Positions 11,736 to 23,850 are shown, counted from the first letter of the stretch. The stretch: DNA of 64,000 nucleotides from Guyanagaster necrorhizus (GCF_019112545.1 NW_025064908.1:125838-189837), one strand, 5' to 3'. The notes: a model not told the origin generated them from the letters alone. Numbers and translations are program-made.

Positions 11736-13298
11736 ATGCCTCCAATAACAACCGCAGACCTAAATCATGACTTCTTCAAGCTAATAGCTTCCATCATCGG
11801 AACATTGCTCAGTCTCTTAGCCATCATCACCCTTTGCCGTGGAAGACAATCAGTAGCAGCTTGGATAGTCAGGCACTATCAGGCATTCCAGCATATTCAA
11901 CAAATACTATGAAACGTAACCCCTGACCTCCCCTTCCATGACGTCCCCCCCTCCGCCAGAACGTCCTTCTTCCCGCAAGGGGGACCCATACCAGAAACCA
12001 GGGATAGCAACCCGGATCAAAGGAGCCTTCACGAGGAGGAAAGATCCGAGCGTGCACGACGACACAGCAGAAACCGCCACCCTGCTCTCACAGGGTTCCG
12101 GAACCCATGGACGATGAACGTCGCTCAGGAGCCCGCCGAGGTCTCCAACTACGTCACTCCGGCCAGCTCCCCCAAGCATTCCGCCTCCCCAATTCCCTCA
12201 GGGATTGGAAACCGTGCTTGGGACTCCCTTGATGCCGCTCGGATGGCTGCGGGACCCCGCGAAGGCCCCCACACCCCCCAGAACCCCCCCGAGACCCCCA
12301 CTGAGCCCAACTCCGAGCCCAGCCCGTCCGTCAGCAGGTTGGGGGTCGACGACCCACAGGGAAGAACAATCCACCCCGACTACGACAACGCGGACATTGC
12401 CATCTCGGCAGCAGGGGATCCCTACCGGCACCTCCATGTCGGAAGTGAGCCCGAGAACGAGACCGCTAGCGAAAGGGGAAGAGCTGCGACAAGAAGAATC
12501 ATACACCGGATATTCCCAGATTGGGACCTTGCCGTTCCCTTCGACTACGATGAGGCCGTACGGCAGCAGCAGCAGAATCAGGACCGGGAGGAAGAAATCA
12601 GGTGAACCCAGGAGGAGCTCGCCGACTATGTCCGAGAGGAGGCCCAAGAGCAGTACGAGGCCGCAGAGTATGACAGACAGGGAAGAGAACAAAGAAGAAT
12701 GGAGGAAGTCGAAAGGATGGGGTCAGCTTCCCCTAGGGAGTATGAGCTCCGTACCGATACCGGGTCTCCCTTCAGAGAGCCCGACTCAGACAGTGACCCA
12801 TGGACGGGACCTGCCAGCATCGTCAGCTGGAACGAGGCAATCAGGCGAGGAAATGCCGAAAGACCCCGACCTGTTAGCCTCGAGTACCCCACCCGCACCG
12901 ATACCATCTCCTCCGACGCCGATTCCGTCCTCGGAGCCTACGGGCTCCGAGTACCCGACAATGCCCACGTCCCCGACAGGGCTCTCCAGCGATTCCTGGG
13001 CAGTAGGGTCGCTCGACAGTTCCTTAATCCCGAGTTCCAGCGACTCTTCAGCGTCTATAGCCGAGAACTGGAGGAAACAAGAGCGCACGGTGGGATGCGC
13101 TACAGCCGACTCAGAAGTCCTCCCATCGCTCGAACCAGTGATCGAGGGGACGACGGACCAAGCACCCAAGTCAACGGAAGGGTCCCTGGTGACCCTTCGA
13201 CCAGCCGCGCCGTCCATCTTCGACCAGCCCGTCAGTTCCCTCCTCGGGGAAGAGGACAGCGGGGACGAGGGCGACGAGGAGGACGACGAGGACAGTGA
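11736..13298 (+). pseudogene. Element D ORF1: membrane-anchored, RG-tailed protein upstream of gag
   Basis: One frame runs from the ATG at 11736 to the stop at 13296..13298, about 520 codons, with only two internal stops (TGA at 11910 and 12603), both simple CGA to TGA changes. Residues 1-60 hold DLNHDFFKLIASIIGTL and a hydrophobic, probably membrane-spanning stretch, then basic residues. Further on are FPDWDLAVPFDYDEAV, a Gln/Glu/Arg-rich probable coiled coil, and ALQRFLGSRVARQFLNPEF. The C-terminus is Arg/Gly-rich (RGRGQRGRGRRGG), as in RNA-binding tails. The last part overlaps the acidic start of gag in the +1 frame. The same frame is recognisable in six other copies here. I recognise no family. 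Confidence 0.7.
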
Positions 13299-14975
13299 CG
13301 ACCCATACCGATGACGACTGGAACGAGCAGGAGAGGATACGGATGAAGAAGCATTGCGAGAAGAGATTGAAAGGGCCAGGGACAGGGAGTATCAGGAATT
13401 GTACGAGCAGGGAAGGAATCACTTATGGCAGGATGTGCGCTGGCAAGCGACGTCCTTGGGACTTGAATATAGGTACGCGGAAGGGACTGAAAAAGAAAAA
13501 GTTCTACAGTATGCCGCGATGGAGTATGCATGGAAAGAATATGGGCGATGGCATCCGGAAGACCCGCTCGCGCCGATACCCCCATATCGACCAATTAACA
13601 AGCCGAAAGTACCGGCACCAATGCCGCGTACCCCCCCCATCCCACCAAAGCGAGCAATCTACATCGCCCCTCAATTCGGAGTCGGGCCGAAGACAGTCCG
13701 TCGATCCGAAGCACGGCATCGCGACTCATTCAAAACAGAACTCGGCCGGCATGGCAGGCCGTTCAGACCCAAAATCCTTGGACCCGTAGTGGAAGCCGGC
13801 TTCTCGGCGGACAACCTCCCCCGGACCAAGCAGAATCAAGCGGAAAGGACCCTGTTTGAGACGACCCCGAGGCAGTCTGCCTCGGCTTCACAATACAGGA
13901 TGGGGTAATCGTCCGGGTTGTTGAACCAAAAGGGAGCCCAGTCGCTGACGACAGCTCCCTACACTCCTTCCCTGGGCCACCAGCAGAATGGAAACAGCCG
14001 CCGTTTGACGGCTGGCCCAACCCGATGGGCTCACTCCCTGTCAATGCCAACGTCTTACAGTGTCACCCCGACCTCCTTCGAAAGCCCTGCCCCTTTAAAG
14101 GGGCCTCTGATGACATCGACCGATTCCTGGTGGACTGCGAACAATACTTCGAGGTTTATATTGGGTACATCGGAACCGATATGAACAAGGTCGCGTTCGC
14201 TACTTCGTACCTAGAAGACAAAGCCAAAACGTGGTGGATCCTGATCTCTCTGAACTTCCGATCCACCACTAGGGACCATTACCGATATCCCTCATGGCCG
14301 GTATTCAAGCGAATGTTGAACGACAAGTTCATAGACCCCATGGTACAAGAAGTACATAAACAAAAAATCAAGGAGTACAAGATGGGGGACAAGGTGGCTA
14401 CAGACTACTTCGACGAGCTAGAACGCCTCGCGAAGCTTGCCGGAATCAGGGAGGATACTGCGAACGACGGGAGGATGGTAGAAGCACTCAAGCGAGGAGT
14501 CCCCTCCTCGTACCTCACGATGATCTCTGCTATGGGCGTCAAGATGCTGATGCCAGTCGGATACGACGAGTGGAAGGAAAGAATCATCGAGATGTACAGG
14601 GAGCAACAAAGGCAGAAAGCGGAGGCAACGACGCTACAGGAGTATTCCAAAAAGCCGACCCCGCCAACCCCGAACAAGCCAGGGCAAACTGCCGGGAAAT
14701 CATCGGGATCTCCCCAGACGCCAAGTTACGGTGCCCAAAAGACTGGGACGGGAACTACATACACCGGTACCGGCAAGCCGATGGACATCGACCGAATGAA
14801 GAAGGAGGGAAAATGTTTCAACTGTGGGCTGAAAGGCCACATGGCCAAAGACTGCCCAAAGAAGAAACGAACCCGTGAAGACATATGAGCGCAGATCGCC
14901 GAGCTGCAAAAAGAAGACGAAGAGCTGGGCAAGGAGACAAAGATCGAGGAAGTAAAAGACAAGGCCGATCAGTGA
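13187..14975 (+). pseudogene. gag: Element D gag (capsid and zinc knuckle), near-intact
   Basis: Structural protein that packages element RNA. An acidic N-terminal stretch (GDEGDEEDDEDS) overlaps the end of ORF1. Then comes a helical charged segment (13354..13600), a Pro-rich linker, a Retrotrans_gag-like capsid core near 14025..14560 (FATSYLEDKAKTWWILIS, QEVHKQKIKEYKMGDK), and a CCHC knuckle near 14815..14855 (CFNCGLKGHMAKDC). The usual stop is at 14973..14975. Defects are TGA at 13312, 13854 and 14886, plus a frame change between about 13620 and 13800. Pol follows in the -1 frame with up to 90 nt overlap. Confidence 0.85.
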
Positions 14976-17900
14976 GCAACTCCACTGAATCGGCCAAAGG
15001 ACTTCATATTGTGCGGGCCCCTACCATTGTACAAACTTATGATACTTCTGTAGTTACAACGCATTCGAATATACCCTGAACCGTTATCGCACACCCTAAA
15101 GAGTCGCAAAACAAAACTCAAACGCCCCCGGGCCGAACACAGGCAGAGAGCCTGAAAACCTGGCTCAAACCATTCGATACCGAGTGGACCTGGAGAGCCA
15201 TCAGAGAAGCAAGGGATGAAGAAGCGGCTGCGGCCGTACTGCAAGGATGGATACACCGGACCAGGAAGGAAGAGGTCACCACTGACACCGTCCACGGCTT
15301 ACGAGAAGCAGAACGAAGTCGAGCCCTGGAATGGTTGGACGAACTGAAAGGGCCACAGAAGTTTGTCAGACGAGCCAAGACCCCGGGACGGGACTTGACC
15401 ACTAAGGCACAGATCGAAACCCTAACCAATAGAACGACGCATTCGGTAACCGCCCTTATCGATAGCAGATGCACAGGGAGTTCCATCAATCAGGCCTTCG
15501 TTCTCCAACATCAACTTCCTACCAGGTCCACCGCAGCACCTATTCCAGTATACAATGCCGACGGAACCAAAAACCAAGCCGGATCAATCACAGAATTCGT
15601 CGAACTCCGACTCACCATCGGAGATCATTCAGAAAGGATTGATTTAGCCGTTACTGATCTCGGAACAAAGGAACTGTTCCTTGGTCACGACTGGTTAATC
15701 CGACACAATCCGCTTATCAATTGGAAAACCGGACGACTTACATTTGCCTGATGCCATTGCCGGAAAATCCCGTACGAACTACCCGATGAGGACCCGGAAG
15801 ACCGGTGGGATGAGGAAATGGAGGATGGTGAAACCATCCTAGCGGTGGATTTACAGAAAGAAATCCATATCCAGGCAGTGCACCATGCCAATAATTTGGC
15901 GGCCAAAGCGAACGAGGGAAGGGAGGAGAAGACATTCAAAGAAATGGTACCGGAGTGGGCACGGGACTTCCGAGACCTCTTTGAAAAAGAGAGTTTCGAT
16001 GAGCTTCCAGGCCCAAAACCCTGGGATCATGCCATTGAGCTGATCCCCAATGCCAACGCCAACCTGGATTGCAAGACCTATCCCCTCGGCAACCAGGAGC
16101 AACAGGAACTCGATAAGTTCCTTGATGAGAACCTTTCCTCTGGGCGGATCCGACCGTCGAAGTCCCCTATGGCTTCCCCCTTTTTCTTTGTGAAAAAGAA
16201 AGATGGCAAGCTTCGACCTGTCCAAGATTACCGGAAACTCAACGAGATGACGATCAAGAATCGATATCCCTTACCCCTGATCTCGGAATTAATGGACAAA
16301 CTCCGAGGAGCCAAATACTACACCAAGCTCGACGTACGTTGGAGATACAACAACGTCCGAATCAAGGAAGGGGATGAATGGAAGGCGGCATTCAGGACTA
16401 ACTGGGGGCTCTTCGAGCCAACAGTAATGTTCTTCGGCTTAACCAACTCCCCGGCCACCTTTCAGTGGATGATGAATGATATCTTTAAGGACCTCATCGC
16501 CACCGGGAAGGTTACCATTTACCTAGACGACATCCTTATCATGTCCAAGACCAGGGAGGAACACCGAAGCTTGGTCCGACGGGTGCTCGCCCTTATGAGG
16601 AAGCACAAGCTATTCCTCAAGGTGGAGAAATGCGAATTCGAGGTATTAGAAACCGAATACCTCGGAGTAATCATTAGCGAGGGGAACATTCGAATGGACC
16701 CAATAAAGGTTGCAGGAGTAGTCGACTGGCCGACACCAACCAAGAAGAAGGAGTTGCAGTCCTTCTTAGGCTTCACCAATTTCTACCGAAGGTTCATACG
16801 GGACTACAGTAAAATTGTACGGCCCATGACCCAACTCACCGGCAACGCACCCTGGGGGTGGAGCACACCCCAGCAACACGCCTTCGAGGACCTAAAACGA
16901 CGACTGGCGGAAGACGTAATCCTCGCCATACCGTCCCAAGAAGGTAGATTCCGCGTGGAAGCAGACTCAAGCGAAGGGGCCATAGGCGCCGTCTTGTCCC
17001 AAGAACAGGACAGCAAATGGCGACCCGTCGCCTTCCTCTCAAAGGCGTTAACAGTAACGGAAAGGAACTATGAGATTTACGACAAAGAGTTGCTCGCAAT
17101 AATGCTCGCCCTCGAAGAGTGGCGTCACTACCTGATTGGAGCGGCCGAGACCTTTGAGATCTGGACCGATCACCAGAATCTCAGGTACTTCCGACAACCT
17201 CAAAAACTAAACCGTCGCCAAGCTCGTTGGGTCACCGAACTCGCTCAATACGAGTACACTCTCCATCATAAAGCCGGGGTCACCAATAAAAAGGCGGACC
17301 TCCTCTCTCGTCGCGCAGACCACGATCAGGGGGGAAGCGATAACGAGGGAGTCGTCATCCTTCGCCCTGAACACTTTCGAGCGATGATAATGCCTACGGA
17401 GGAGGAAATGCATGAGCGAATCAAAAGCGCGACACGAGACCCGCATCGGTGGGACCAAAAGATCGCCGCCTCGCTCAACCATGAAAGAGGGCTCACAAGG
17501 AAGGAAGGGATGATCCATTATGATGGGAGGATCTACATCCCACGCGACCAGAACCTATGCGGTGATGTCATCGCCAAACACCATGACCATGCCACGGCAG
17601 GGCATCCAGGCATCGCCAAGACAAAGGAACTTGTCCTACGAGACTACTGGTGGCCCAAACTCACCAACGATATCACGGCGTACGTCAAAGGTTGCGAAAC
17701 CTGTCAAAGAGGGAAGTCATCCACACAACCGAAGGCGGCCCCATTACATCCTAATGAGATACCAGCACGACCATGGACTCACATATCAGTGGATATGATC
17801 ACCGGATTACTGGATTGCAATGGCTACGACGCGATCATCATCATAGTCGATCGATTCTCCAAAGCGATCATTCCGATCGCTTGTTCGACCGAGTTAAATT

Positions 17901-18850
17901 CGGAGGGATGGGCGAAGATACTGCGGGATGAAATCTACGCAAGGTATGGGATGCCACAAGTAGTTATCTCAGACCGGGGACCACAATTCATCTCCAAGTT
18001 CCTTACCGACCTATATAAACTGCTCAACATCACACACAACGCGTCGACAGCATATCACCCGCAGACGGATGGTCAGACCGAACGCGCGAACCAAGAAGTT
18101 GAAAAATATCTCCGACTATTTATCAACTACAGACAGGACGACTGGGTTGAATGGCTGGCACTCGCTGCCTTCCAGCACAACAACAGAGTCCACTCCGCCA
18201 CAGGCCAAACACCCTTCTTTGTCAACTACGGCAGGCATCCACATCTAACTCAAACAAGTCACCATAAAACAACAACTCCAGCCTCTACAGACTTCGCGCA
18301 GACGATGGACAAAATACACGCCGAAACGAAAAAAGCACTCGAGAAAGCAGCTGCAGCAATGAAAACCCAATACGACAAACATCGCCGCCCGGCACACGAG
18401 TATCACGTCCACGACAAAGTCTGGCTTGATACAACCAACCTCCATCTCCCATGACCGAAACGCAAACTCGCCGACAAACGCATGGGTCCCTTCTCAATCC
18501 TTGCAAAAGTCGGAGAATCAGCATACAAACTACGTTTACCAACCGGATGGAAGATCCACAACGTATTCAATGAATCCCTATTGACACCATACATCGCGCC
18601 GGCCTTCCCAAACCAAGGACGACCACCACCGCCGCCCCCAGACTTGATCGATGATGAAGAACACTACGAAATCGACCAAGTATTAAACCACAAACTACGA
18701 AAAGTAAAAGCCCGCAGAGGCGGCACAACAACTACAGTTGACTATCTTGTTAGCTGGAAAGGCTATGGTCCGGAGTCTAACCAATGGATCAACAAAAAAT
18801 ATATGAATGCGGACGAGGCAATACATGATTACGAATTATCCCTTAATTAA
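14885..18850 (+). pseudogene. pol: Element D pol: PR-RT-RNase H-integrase-chromodomain, long open stretch
   Basis: One frame from 14885 to TAA at 18848..18850, broken only by TGA at 15077, 15749 and 18452; 15818..18454 is open for 878 codons. The protease motif at 15461..15469 reads Asp-Ser-Arg instead of Asp-Ser-Gly, so it should be inactive. The RT catalytic YLDD lies at 16520..16531. RNase H follows (VEADSSEGAIGAVLSQ). The integrase has an HHCC finger near 17580..17710 and a DDE triad at codons 17792, 17972 and 18080. A GPF/Y-like module follows, and a chromodomain near 18656..18830 (VDYLVSWKGYG) is expected to target heterochromatin. Element C shows the same design. Confidence 0.93.
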
Positions 18851-18870
18851 GCCATTGGGACGATGGTCTT

Positions 18871-18880
18871 AAGTGGGGGG
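18871..18880 (+). promoter_or_regulatory. Polypurine tract of element D
   Basis: AAGTGGGGGG ends three bases before the 3' LTR, the normal place for plus-strand DNA priming. The same sequence precedes the 3' LTR of element C at 46628..46637. Confidence 0.8.
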
Positions 18881-18883
18881 TAA

Positions 18884-19324
18884 TGTTACGATTTATTCCT
18901 TTTTTCTTTCCTTTTACCCCTATTCACACTGAGTCAGAAGGCACAAGACCGTGGAGAGTTTAGTCAGCACAACTAAAACCCTCCATCCAGACATTACGAC
19001 GGTCGTGCCCGACGACACACAATCGCCCTTTTATGTACGATAGCGACGCTCAAGGACAACGAGCACAATGAACCAGATATACACAATAGGCAGTAGTATA
19101 ATTAGCAAACAGTTGTACAGTATTTAAGGACCACAGCTCTCGCTGGTATACCCCAGCTTCGAGCTAAAGTTTATATTCATACCATTCTACTCTCAAGCCA
19201 CTGCGTGGCCTTGTGACACACCGAAACAGGACAACATCACAAGTGGATTCGGGTGATCCCTCGAAGTGCGAAGGGACAGCCGTCTATCATGTGTTGTCAA
19301 GTCACGTGTCGCTTGGGCTTAACA
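18884..19324 (+). repeat. 3' LTR of element D
   Basis: 441 bp, nine differences from the 5' LTR: all transitions, eight of them at CpG positions. The right flank CCCTT is the second target-duplication copy. Confidence 0.97.
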
Positions 19325-20982
19325 CCCTTTTTGTCTGCAATTGAAACACTTTCCTTCTTTTTTCATGCAGTCAATATTCATTGGCTTCCCAGTCCTAGTG
19401 TAAGTTGTTTCTGTTCTGGTTTTCTGGGTGCTGTAAGCAAGGGCCATAGAGGGTCCCAGTGATTTTCTGACAGTTGTCCCTGTCATCTTATTTGGGGTTG
19501 GCAGTGTTGACTTCTTGGGATATTCTTGCAGTGTCATTGATTCTGCTTTCTGCCTTTGTCATTCCTTATACATCTCAATGATCTGCTCCTTTCATTTGTT
19601 ATAGCTGTTTGGCATCAAGATTTTAATGCTGATCACAGAAATCATCATGATATAAGAAGGAGGGACTTCTCGCTTGAGAGCCTCGACCATGCATCTATCA
19701 TTGGTGATGTCATTCCAGAATCCGGTGAGCTTTGCAAGCCACTCTAGCTCATCAAAATAGTCCATAGCTGCCTTATCCCCCATCTTATACTCCTTAATCT
19801 TCTGCTTATGAACCTCTTGTACTGCTGGATCAATGAATTTGTTATTTAACATTTGTTTAAACACTGGCTATGAGAGATATTGATAGTGTTCCCTGGTTGT
19901 TGATTGGAAGTTAGGGGAGATGAGAATTCACCATGTCTTCGCTTTCTCTTCCAGGTAGGAGGCAGTGAAGATGACCTTGTTTAGGTCTGTTCTGAGATAT
20001 CCAATGTACATCTCGAAGTACTGTTTGCAGTCAACAAGGAAGTGGTTGATGTCATTGGAGGCTCCCTTAAAAGGGCAGGGTTTTTGCAAAAGGTCTGGGT
20101 AGCACTAAAGGACTGCTATGTCATGAGGCAATGCTTCTATTGGATTGGGCTATTCAGAAAAAGGAGGCTGCTGCCACTCATGTGGTGGGCCAGAGAAGGA
20201 GTGTAACAAGTTATCATCTGCCACCAGACTCCCTCATGGTAATTCTTTTCTTCATATGATGACACCATCATGAATGGTGAATCCTAATTGGACCACCTCT
20301 GGATCATCCTGTACTGGTTCCTTTCTGCTTCCTGTTGCTTTGTCTGGAAGGGGCTGAGCCCCTAACAATTGGCTTCCCTTACCACTCTATGGGTTTCAAT
20401 AGATGTCAGCATCTCTCTGGGTTGTAGTCAGGATCAGGAGAGCCGAGTTGCCATAGAGTGAGAGGAGGGGGTGGAGTATGAAAACATGCTTCAGACAGAT
20501 GAGGCTGTGTATATGGCTCACTTTGGTGCTGTCAGTGGTGTCTGCAGCATGGGGTGGACTTTTATTGGCATTGGATATGCCAGTGGTCTTTGGACCCAGT
20601 CTTCAGGGTGTCTTTGGTTGTATTAAGTTGCAGCATAGTCTGTAGCCATGTGCCTCAGAATTTCTGTTCTTTTGTTAGTGGTGGAATTTAAATATAATTG
20701 TCCTAGTTGCAATGCTAGCCAAGTAGCATCATGCTATAAGAAATTTACCCCTCTCAGGTAAAACTCCTGATATTCCTGCATTTGTGCCTTCTCTATTTCC
20801 TGCTCAAGTTCTTCTTCATCTGTTGTTTCCAGTAATCCATATCTGAGGATCCTGCCTGGGTGAGGTGGGTCACTGCTCTCAGTTTCCTCTTCCTCTGTTT
20901 TCTCTGTGTCCCCTTCCTCCTTGAGGAGGGAAACAGTAGGCAGGTCATAGAAACTCCCTGCCCCTTCTGGTTGTATCATCAT
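19325..20982 (-). pseudogene. gag: Element B gag, 5' piece
   Basis: Minus-strand gag. An acidic start near 20982 (SLLKEEGDTEKTEEEE) is followed by a charged helix, a capsid core at 19592..19950 (QEVHKQKIKEYKMGDK), a Pro/Thr linker, and the first half of the zinc knuckle (CFNCRQKG) near 19330. It joins 11238 across element D. Stops are present near 19870 and between 20100 and 20700. Confidence 0.85.
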
Positions 20983-22357
20983 CCTGGACCCCTGGCTGGG
21001 TGCTTGGTCCAGCAGTTGCAGGACCTGGTATATAGTTATAGGCAGCTATGGGCTGACTGCTGATGTCAGAGTCATACCTGTTTCTGCCAGTTGCTCTCAC
21101 CACCTTCACTTGCTTGCGATAGAGACAGACATTTTATCAGTAGTTGTCATCGATAAGCTGACCAATAATCCTACTTCTGAGAAATCCTCAGAGGGCATGG
21201 GTGGGGATATGGGCATTGCCAGGGATCTGAAGTCTGTAGTGTCTGAGCACAGACTTGTCACTCCTGAATGCAGAGTCAGTGCTGGGCATTTGTTGGGAAG
21301 AGGGATATTATGGTGTTGGAGGGTATTGGCCTCCTTTGGTTCAGGTGCCATCTGCCCAGTACTCAGGGGTTCCACTTCTCACAGTGCTGGGTTCTCTAAA
21401 GGTTGGGGAGAACAGGGAGGGGTCTGCTTGTACTGGGGCAAGGATGCTCGCAATCTCTGGTTGGAGTTCATACCAGTTGGAGATGTTGGCCCTGTCCAGC
21501 TGGTCTCTTTCCATCCTTTGCTGGGTGTCTCAGTTTTGCTTGTCATACTTGGTGGCAGCTCTTCTCTGTGACTCTTCCTCTGTACAGTGTTCCATATGCT
21601 CATCATGTACTGGCTGCAGGTCATTTTGCTGCCTACACTCTTCCTGTCATATGGCATCATCATAGTTGAAGGGGACAGTAAAGTCTCAGATTGGAAAGTA
21701 CCATCATATGGTTTCTTCCCATCACTCTTGTCACTGCTGTTCACTGTCTGGCTGGTTTGGGAGATCCTGCCCCATCTGGATGCTGGTTCTGGCAGGGAAG
21801 GGGATGCTGTGAGACTGGCTGTGAGGAGTTGAGGGTCAGGATCATCAAGCCATCCAAGGGGCATCTAGAGAGTCCTAGGCATGGTTGGCAATCCCATGGG
21901 TACAGGAGGCAGAAGAGGGATCAGGAGAGGAGGACTGCTCAAAGAAGTCCTCCAGGAGGTTCTGGTCTTCCCCATGAAGGACCATGTTTGGTACAAAGAT
22001 CCCATGTTCTTCTGGGATGTGAGAGTGCTAGTTTCCAGGTCAGAGGAAATGTTGTCCTCCTGCTTCTTCTTGATCATTCTTCTGATGCGAGCCACTAAAC
22101 CTGGCTTCTGAGGGCTGGTAGGTCATTCTTTGGGATTCGGGGATGTCATAGAGAGGGAGATCAGGGGTTACATTTTATAGTATGTGCTGAATGGGTGGAA
22201 ACTCCTGGTAATGTCTGAGAGCCCAGGTGGTAATAGAATGGCATCCTCAGCACAGCTGAATGATCACCAAAAGTCTGATCAATATTCTGATGATGAAGGC
22301 AAGGAGTTCAAAGAATTCATGATCAAAGTCAGAATTGTTGTTGTTAGAGGGAGGCAT
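20870..22357 (-). pseudogene. Element B ORF1 pseudogene
   Basis: The ATG at 22355..22357 gives MPPSNNNNSDFDHEFFELL, then a hydrophobic segment (ILIRLLVIIQLC), homologous to the N-terminus of ORF1 in D. Downstream the same frame keeps the WDFTVPFNYDDAI block and the Glu/Arg-rich helix; the tail is PPQGGRGHRENRGRG. Several stops interrupt it. Confidence 0.6.
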
Positions 22358-22413
22358 TCAGTTTCTCAGCACAATTGGGCTTGAGAAAGAAAAAGAGGCA
22401 GCTTCAAGCTAAT

Positions 22414-22869
22414 TGTTATGTCCAAGTGTCACATGGACTAATACATGTGATAAACAGATGTCCCTTCACACTTCGAGGGATCAGCTGAGTTCACTGATGT
22501 GTACTTATACTGATGTATCACAAGGTCAAGGGTAGACTTGAGATAGAATGATAGTTATAAACTTTAGCTCAAAGCTGAGGTTTCCAGCAAGAGCAAGCCT
22601 CCTTAAATACTGTACATGCTTAACTATTAATATCTACTACTTATTGTGTGTTTTCTTGTCTCAGCTGCTTGTTGTCCTTATGCATCATTACTGTATATAA
22701 AAGGCTGATTGTGCATTTGTTGTTGGACATTGGTAGCATTGGAAAACTATGATGAGGTCAGCTTGTTGTGATGACTAAGCTGTTCTCACAGTCTTCTGCA
22801 CTTATTCTTGACGTCCTGACTGAGCATAAATAGAGGTCAAAAAGAAGAAAATAGAGAAAAATCATAACA
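22414..22869 (-). repeat. 5' LTR of element B
   Basis: 456 bp, minus-strand TGTTATGATTT to TTAACA-like end (GACATAACA). The self-primer pairing is still visible but has two CpG-type changes. The flank 22870..22874 is ATGTA; beyond it the sequence is gag of another copy (E). Confidence 0.92.
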
Positions 22870-23850
22870 ATGTAAGTCTTCCTGATCCTGGTTTTCTGCA
22901 CTCTGTAGGATAGTGTGCTGCCCTTCAGGGTGATACTGTTACTGGTCTTTCTGCTGGAGGATGGGCTAGGCTTCTTCTTAGGCTGGACTCTAGCATTGAC
23001 TGCCTTTTGTTGCAGTCACTTCTTGTTCATCTCTGTGATCCAATCCTTTCATGAATCATACCCCTTCAGGATGTTAGTCCCAATGTTGGAGATCATCCTT
23101 ATGTATGAGGCTGAGACACTGAGTTTGAGGTACTTGACCATCTGCTCATCATCATCAGTAATGTCTTATATGCCAGCCAATGTTCCTAGATGCTTCAACT
23201 TATCAAAGTACTCACTTGTGACCTTGTCACTGGCTATTCATAATTCTTTCATCTTGTTTTTATGCACCTCCTGGATGGCTGGATCAACAAATTTGTCATG
23301 TATTATCTGTTCAAAGACTGGCCACAAGAGGAAGCATTGATGCTGTCTGATGCAAGTGTAAAAGGAGGAGGAGATGAGCATCCACCATTGTTTGGCCTTG
23401 CTTTGGAAGTAGGAGGCTGTGAATGCCATCTTGTTCATGTCAGTTCTTAGATATACTATATACACCTCAAAGTATTGTTTGGAATTGACCAGAAAGCAAT
23501 CAATATCATTGGATGCCCCTTTAAAGAGACAAGAGGTTTGTAAAAGGTCCAGTTTACATTAGAGCATGATAATGTTCAGGGGTAGTGCATCCATTGGATT
23601 CAGGTATTTTTTGAATGGTGGACAGTGCTATTTGGTCAGAGGTCCAGGGAAAGAGTGAAGGGAGCCATTGTTGGCAATGAGACTTTCTTGTAGAGCAGCT
23701 TCCTTTCATATGACTACTCTGTTTCTGATTGTGAACTCTAACCAGATGGCTTCAGAATTGTCTCTTACTGGGTTCTTTCCTGTCCTACTTCCCTCAGCTT
23801 CATCAAGTGGTGGCTGTCCTCTGAGCAGTCAGCTGCCTTTGCCAGTGAAG
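22870..23850 (-). pseudogene. gag: Element E: gag fragment of an older copy
   Basis: Minus-strand capsid remnants: QSKAKQWWMLISSSF near 23400, IHDKFVDPAIQEVHKNKMKE near 23250, and the linker before the zinc knuckle at the left end. B inserted in the linker, so E's remainder should lie beyond the left window edge. It is clearly more diverged from A-D than they are from each other. The right end, near 23850, meets repeat F1. Confidence 0.8.

Larger units (their letters stand above)
11239..19324 (+). mobile_element. Element D: youngest full-length Ty3/Gypsy chromovirus
   Basis: A complete 8,086-bp plus-strand retrotransposon with 441-bp LTRs at both ends and a perfect 5-bp target duplication CCCTT (11234..11238 and 19325..19329). 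Internal order is self-primer site, ORF1, gag, pol with chromodomain, polypurine tract. The LTRs differ at only nine sites, all transitions and eight of them at CpG, so it is the most recent insertion here. It is dead: eight premature TGA stops, one frameshift in gag, and a mutated protease active site. Confidence 0.97.

Noticed and set aside
12205..13314. A 369-codon open frame overlapping ORF1 in element D, Ser/Pro/Thr-rich.
   Set aside because: Up to about 13180 it looks like a shadow frame. D and C agree less well in it than in the ORF1 frame, and its composition is low-complexity. Only its last acidic part belongs to gag.
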